This document shows positions 59,413-64,000 of a stretch of DNA of 64,000 nt, in pieces. The first letter of the stretch is position 1. Each line of letters opens with the position of its first letter. A model generated the notes under the pieces. That model was not told where the DNA came from. It worked only from the letters and a program-made list of their open reading frames with translations, and made no database searches. The stretch comes from Dendrobium chrysotoxum (taxonomy: Eukaryota; Streptophyta; Magnoliopsida; Asparagales; Orchidaceae). The stretch is from contig CM034297.1 in assembly GCA_019925795.1 (NCBI GenBank), positions 47,204,683 through 47,268,682 of the forward strand, written 5' to 3'. The position numbers and the translations under genes are program-made.

Positions 59413-61322
59413 TGTCACACCCCGATAATATAGGGCAGGGATAAAAAGACATGTTTTGCATTCATACAGAAAAGCATACATATACAAGAGATATAACAGG
59501 ACATACATAAATACATACATACATATATACATATATACATACATATATATATATATATATCACAACCCGCCTCACAACCTAACAAGGATAGGTCTTATCG
59601 TGTTAAGCTGTGACAGGCAAATTCTAAGATCTAGTTTTGAAATGTTTTAGATTTTCTTTCAATATTCATTTTAAATAAACTATAGACTACATAGCTACTA
59701 AAACATCCAAATATTGAAAATTAACTCATCCACAAGATTTCTTTCATTTTATTAAAATATATCTATACTATAGTACATGGCAAAATGCAGAAGCTACAAA
59801 ACTGAATAATAAACTAGCCATAACTGTACAAAAATCAAAACAAAGAAATACCTATGAACTTAGATATAATCCTGAACTGCTAATCCACAATCTCCTTCAA
59901 TTTTTCAAAGCCTGAAAACTAGAAGTAAAATCACAGTAAGCTACAACAGCTCAGCAGACCACACAATCCGATCTAAATTTTCAAACTCTTTTATTAAATT
60001 TTGCTAAATATTTAAAAGCAGTTAAATGCAGTATAATAAATTATTATACTGAGAAATGTAATAAGAGAATATCATTTATCCAATTGTTTAAATAATAATA
60101 CTGAACAGATAAATAAATTGTAATACATATCATAGAGCTATTCATATCATATTTCTCAGACTCAGATAAAATCTCAAAGAATTCTGACCCCTTATGACTC
60201 CTTTTTGTGCTTATAGCATCATAATATGCCCGTATGCATCAAAATATGGCTTATATTCATCAGAACATGCTTTATAGGCACCATAATATTCCCTGATAAA
60301 GATAGAATCTCAAAAGATTTCGGCCCGTTATGGCTCCCAGTAGATATAATTTAATCACATTATAGCAATTAAAGAGTAATTGAACATGTGTCAAAATTGC
60401 ACAGTTTTATATAATGTAGGCAACAGAAAATCCTATTAGGCAAAATGCATATTTTTAAAAAATAATCAAATTATCAGGGAATATGTAAAATAATATTTTA
60501 GAAAATAATCAAATTATAACACTATTTTTTAGAGTCCAGGTAATTTTTTATTTTTTATTCAATAAAAAATACCACAAATTTCAAAAGCCCTATTGTAAAA
60601 TTTTTTCAGAAAAAATGCATAATCGTAATCTCTATAACATATAAAAAGTTACGCGGTGAAAGTTTTATCAGTACAAAGTTATTTGTATTTTTTGTTAATG
60701 AAAATAAAATTTTAATTGAAAAATTCGCTAAAGATTGCATATTTTGAAAATTAAGATGGGCATAACGTGACTTACCTTGAGACAAACAAGTTTTCTAACT
60801 GGGCCGACGGACGAAAACGGTTTGAAATCACCCAAAACTGGGTTTCCTCTATTTTTCCCTAATCTCCCTAAGCAGCTCTATTGCTGCAATATTGAAATGG
60901 CTCGTGGAAATTTTAATGCCATATTATGGGTTTTGATATTATATTAAAATATTAAATATTTATTTCAATTATTTAATATTAAAATAATAATTTCATTTAA
61001 ATTCTTTTATATCTTTAAATATGAAAATTTAAAAATTATAAAAAAATATTCATAAATTAGCTAATCATATCTGAAATATTCTAGTGAAATCAGTTTATAA
61101 AATGGATACCTGAAAGTCCTAAAACCTCACTTATACCGACATATATCAATTTGTTACAAAATTTTACTAGTGCCTAAAAATTATGAAAAAATTATGGTAA
61201 TTAAAGCACTAAATTACATATGTTGCGGGAAAGACGGTTTGTGATTTGGATTTAAAATGATTCCTAAAAAAATTATTGACTATTTTAGGTCAAATAATTT
61301 CTTAAAATAAAGGGTTTTCACA
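59413..61322 (-). repeat. Long 3' LTR (1.9 kb) of a chromovirus-type gypsy element
   Basis: Plus strand TGTCACACCCCGATAAT to GGGTTTTCACA, i.e. TG...CA on both strands. It lies next to the C-terminal end of a minus-strand gypsy integrase (61330 on). Contains (TA)/(CATA) simple repeats at 59510-59560 and paralogous blocks (TCTGACCCCTTATGACTCC near 60183 and TTTCGGCCCGTTATGGCTCC near 60320). The length and CACACCCCGAT end suggest the Tekay/Del clade (tentative). Confidence 0.7.
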
Positions 61323-61329
61323 ATCTACC

Positions 61330-63178
61330 TAACTTAAAAAATGTCATCCTCGACATTCTCAAACCTGAATGAGTCAGAATAAACCTGGATACAACTGTCT
61401 CATCTCAGATTCATTCTCTCAAGTAGCCTCTCTGGCTGTCATGTGCTTCCATTATACCTTGACCATAAGAATCTGTTTGTTCCTCAATTTTCTCACATCA
61501 TAGGCTAGAATCATTTCCGATTCTTCCTTGTAGCTCAAATTCAGATGTACCTCGATGTCTTCGACAGATATCCTATTTTTATAATCAGATATCCATTTCC
61601 TTAGCAGTGACATGTGAAACATATTATAAATTTCTAACATGTGATCTGACAACTATAACATTTAGACAGCTTTCTCAATCCTTTCAACAACTTCAAATGG
61701 TTCAGCATGTCTTGGCTCTACTTCTCTTTCTTGCCAAATCTGTTAATGCCTTTCATCGGCCTGCCTGATCTTCTTATATACAAAATCTCCTACTTGAAAT
61801 TTTATAGCTCGATGCTTAGCATCAAAATACTTTCATTGCCTGTCCTGTACAATCTTCAATCTATCTCTGATCAAATGAATCTTTTCAATAGCATCATCAA
61901 CTAAGGCTGATCAATTAGATGTCTCTTACCCACCTCTGTCAAAGTCAAAGGAGTCATGCACTTCTTACCGTACAGAGCTTCGTATGGAGCTATACCTATA
62001 CTTGACTAAAACTATTGTTATAAGCAAATGTGATTAGACGAATGTGGTATTCCTAACTGCCACTAAAATCCAGAATACAAAGTCTTAGAAAATCATCCAT
62101 TACCTGTAGTCCTCTCAGACTGTTCATCTATCTGTGGATTAAAAGCCGTACTAAAATACAGTTTCATACCCAGTCCTTGGTAAACAGCTCTCCATAATCT
62201 TGAGGTAAAGCTGTCATGCTGATCAGATATTATCACCTTCATCACATCGTGTAATCTGATAATATATTTGACACATATCTGTGCTAACTGGTCTACTATA
62301 TCAGTCTATCGAATCGGAATGAAATGAGCAGACTTTGTCCGTCAATCGACAACAATCCAGATAACATTAGGCCCCTGCCTCAATCTGAGAAAACCCATAG
62401 CAAAATCCATCGTCACATCTTCCCATTTCCACTCCGGAATAGGTAACGACTGCAGAAGACCTCCTGTTCGATAATGTTCTGCCTTCACTAGTTGACAGGC
62501 TTCATACTTCGATACAAATTCCGCTATGTCCTTCTTCAATCCAGACTATCAAAACATACCCTTCAAATCTTCGTACATCTTGCTACTTCTTGGATGAATA
62601 GTATAGCTTGAATAATGAGCCTCATACAGAATCTACTGCCTCAGATCTCCAAAAATAGGAACCCAAAGTCTATCCTTGCAGAAAATAATGCCAGAATCAG
62701 AAACTCATAGTTCAGATTTCTTACCAGATCTGATCTGATCAATCAACTTCAGATATTCTGCATCTGACTTCTGAGCTTCTTAAATCTTTTCTTGCAAAGA
62801 TGGCTAAATGATCATCTGAGTCAATATACCAAAATTCCAATCAATGGAAGAAATCACCTCCAACTGTAATCTCCACATATCTCGTATCAAATACTCATCA
62901 GAAGTAAGTTGTATACATGATAGTTCAGAAGACTTCCTACTCAGAGTGACTGCAACCACATTAGCCTTACCAGGCACTGAATAGTCAGATCATAGTCTTT
63001 AATCAACTCAAGCCATCTCCTTTGCCTCAGGTTTAGATCCTTTTGAGTAAATATGTATTTCAGACTCTGATGGTCAGTAAAGATCTCGCATTTAACTCCG
63101 TACAAGTAATATAAGTAAGGTTTTTCACAATATATATCATAGTAAACAAAGGAGGTAAAATAAAGAGCCAATTCATTA
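61330..63178 (-). pseudogene. RNase H and integrase of the chromovirus-type element
   Basis: RNase H: Y-G-V-K-C-E-I-F-T-D-H-Q-S-L-K-Y-I-F-T-Q-K-D-L-N-L at 62990-63090, then R-Q-R-R-W-L-E-L. Integrase: E-A-C-Q-L-V-K-A, P-I-P-E-W-K-W-E-D-V-T-M-D-F (62400-62440), and the C-terminal H-M-S-L-L-R-K-W-I (about 61580-61610) with V-R-K-L-R-N-K-Q-I. Gag, protease and RT are missing: homology stops at about 63178. Many stops. Confidence 0.82.
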
Positions 63179-64000
63179 ATAGAAGTTTAAATAACCAATA
63201 CATCAAAATAAAAAAAAACTCTGATACAAGCCAACAGAAATATAATTAGTACGAAAAGCAGAAAAGAGACTACCCAACCCTTAAAAACAAAAGCAAAAAT
63301 AAACTACAATAAAATAATAAATACCAAAAATAATCTACTGCTGATAACCTTGCTCCAGAGGTGGCGGTCCACCAAACACGCTTACAGGACCTACTGAAAT
63401 AGACAACGGGTGAGTTTGATAAATCAAACTCAGCAAGTAACTCTTATCTATCAAAGCATAAACGATAAAGGAGTGGGGCATGTAGTATGAGCAACCAAAA
63501 GAGAGTAGTAATCTATAGTCATTATATTAAAAAGCCATCATGAGATATGCTAGGTTTTCTACAACATATTCTAATATGCATGAATATATGCCAATTAGCT
63601 ATTGATGCCAAATCATTTCAAAGTTTACAACTGCACTACAATAGGTATCATTGTACCTCAAAATGACTTGTAAGCTATATCATAGTTTTAATTCAAATCC
63701 AATTATATATTCAAACATTTATATGTAAATAACTATAGTCGGTCTATCAAATATCCATCACCAAGAAGGTAAACACCAACCCAAGGAAATTCAATGATTT
63801 CCCATAGAGTTGTCACTCTAGAGGCCCATCGACCCCGCTAGCCAAAAACTAATAGGGTTTTACCGACATACACATCAATGCACCCAAGTATATAGTTTTC
63901 CAAAATTTTTCATAGACACATTTCAATAGGTTTTATAGTTTCAATATGAAAACGATTATTTCATAAATAGATATGCTTTGCAATTATAACATTTAATGCA
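63179..64000 (-). mobile_element. PBS-like site and LTR-like sequence, runs off the window
   Basis: Minus strand TTGTATCAGAGTT at 63221-63233 resembles a Met-tRNA PBS. The following sequence to the window end has the texture of a gypsy LTR but does not match 59413-61322, so it may belong to another element or a rearranged copy. No PRAF exon seen. Confidence 0.35.

Noticed and set aside
57904..64000. Remaining PRAF exons (BRX-like C-terminus)
   Set aside because: I looked for the L-K-D-x-A-E-K-L-P continuation and the W-x-x-Q-Y-E-P-G-V-Y BRX motif on the plus strand and found neither. They are probably beyond the window.

Overview
This is nuclear DNA from a flowering plant. It is AT-rich, full of retrotransposons and MITEs, and holds one spliced host gene with plant-type GT-AG introns. 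I cannot name the species. Very long TE-filled introns fit a TE-rich genome such as many monocots, but that is inference. One fixed-size assembly gap (500 N) lies at 52759-53258.

The only host gene I can support is a plus-strand gene for a PH-RCC1-FYVE (PRAF/RLD family) protein. Seven phase-0 exons are visible: 22899-22946, 30741-30827, 37966-38055, 38186-38272, 38358-38477, 54367-56688 and 56771-56917. They encode a short N-terminus, the PH domain (exons 2-5), then the RCC1 propeller, the FYVE zinc finger and the start of a coiled coil (exons 6-7). The remaining C-terminal exons, including the BRX-type domain usual for this family, are not in the window and probably lie beyond 64000. Exon 6 carries two frame breaks that look like missing single bases in short homopolymers, and a 33-codon repeat present three times. 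The promoter side has a (CT)n tract followed by a TATA run, and two uORFs precede the start codon.

Layout. 1-4150: pieces of two Ty1/copia elements (plus-strand RNase H and LTR; minus-strand LTR, PBS, gag and protease). 4149-4930: end of a CACTA transposon. 5850-11480: two heavily decayed minus-strand Ty3/gypsy pol remnants. 11965-12678: a TIR element with a decayed 9-bp target duplication and a nested SINE. 13187-21844: mostly anonymous AT-rich DNA with a Tourist-like MITE family, including a chain of elements joined by shared TAA, plus a CAT-rich tract. 22348-22898: promoter and 5'UTR. Intron 1 (22947-30740): RTE LINE pieces and a complete Mutator-like element (25133-28541, perfect 9-bp TSD) with a broken transposase and an antisense GRF-type zinc-finger ORF. 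Intron 2 (30828-37965): a full-length minus-strand Ty3/gypsy element (31524-37084). Intron 5 (38478-54366): a nearly full-length Tat-lineage gypsy element with dual RNase H and an antisense ORF (about 39336-49808), then a minus-strand copia pol half and the gap. Downstream of exon 7: a Tourist-like element, a copia gag half, a long-LTR chromovirus remnant and part of another LTR-like sequence.

All TE coding regions examined are interrupted by stops or shifts, so none looks autonomous. The best leads are the MULE with its antisense GRF ORF, the antisense ORF of the Tat element, the TAA-linked MITE chain, the coding minisatellite in the PRAF gene, and the copia element whose gag and pol halves flank exons 6-7.
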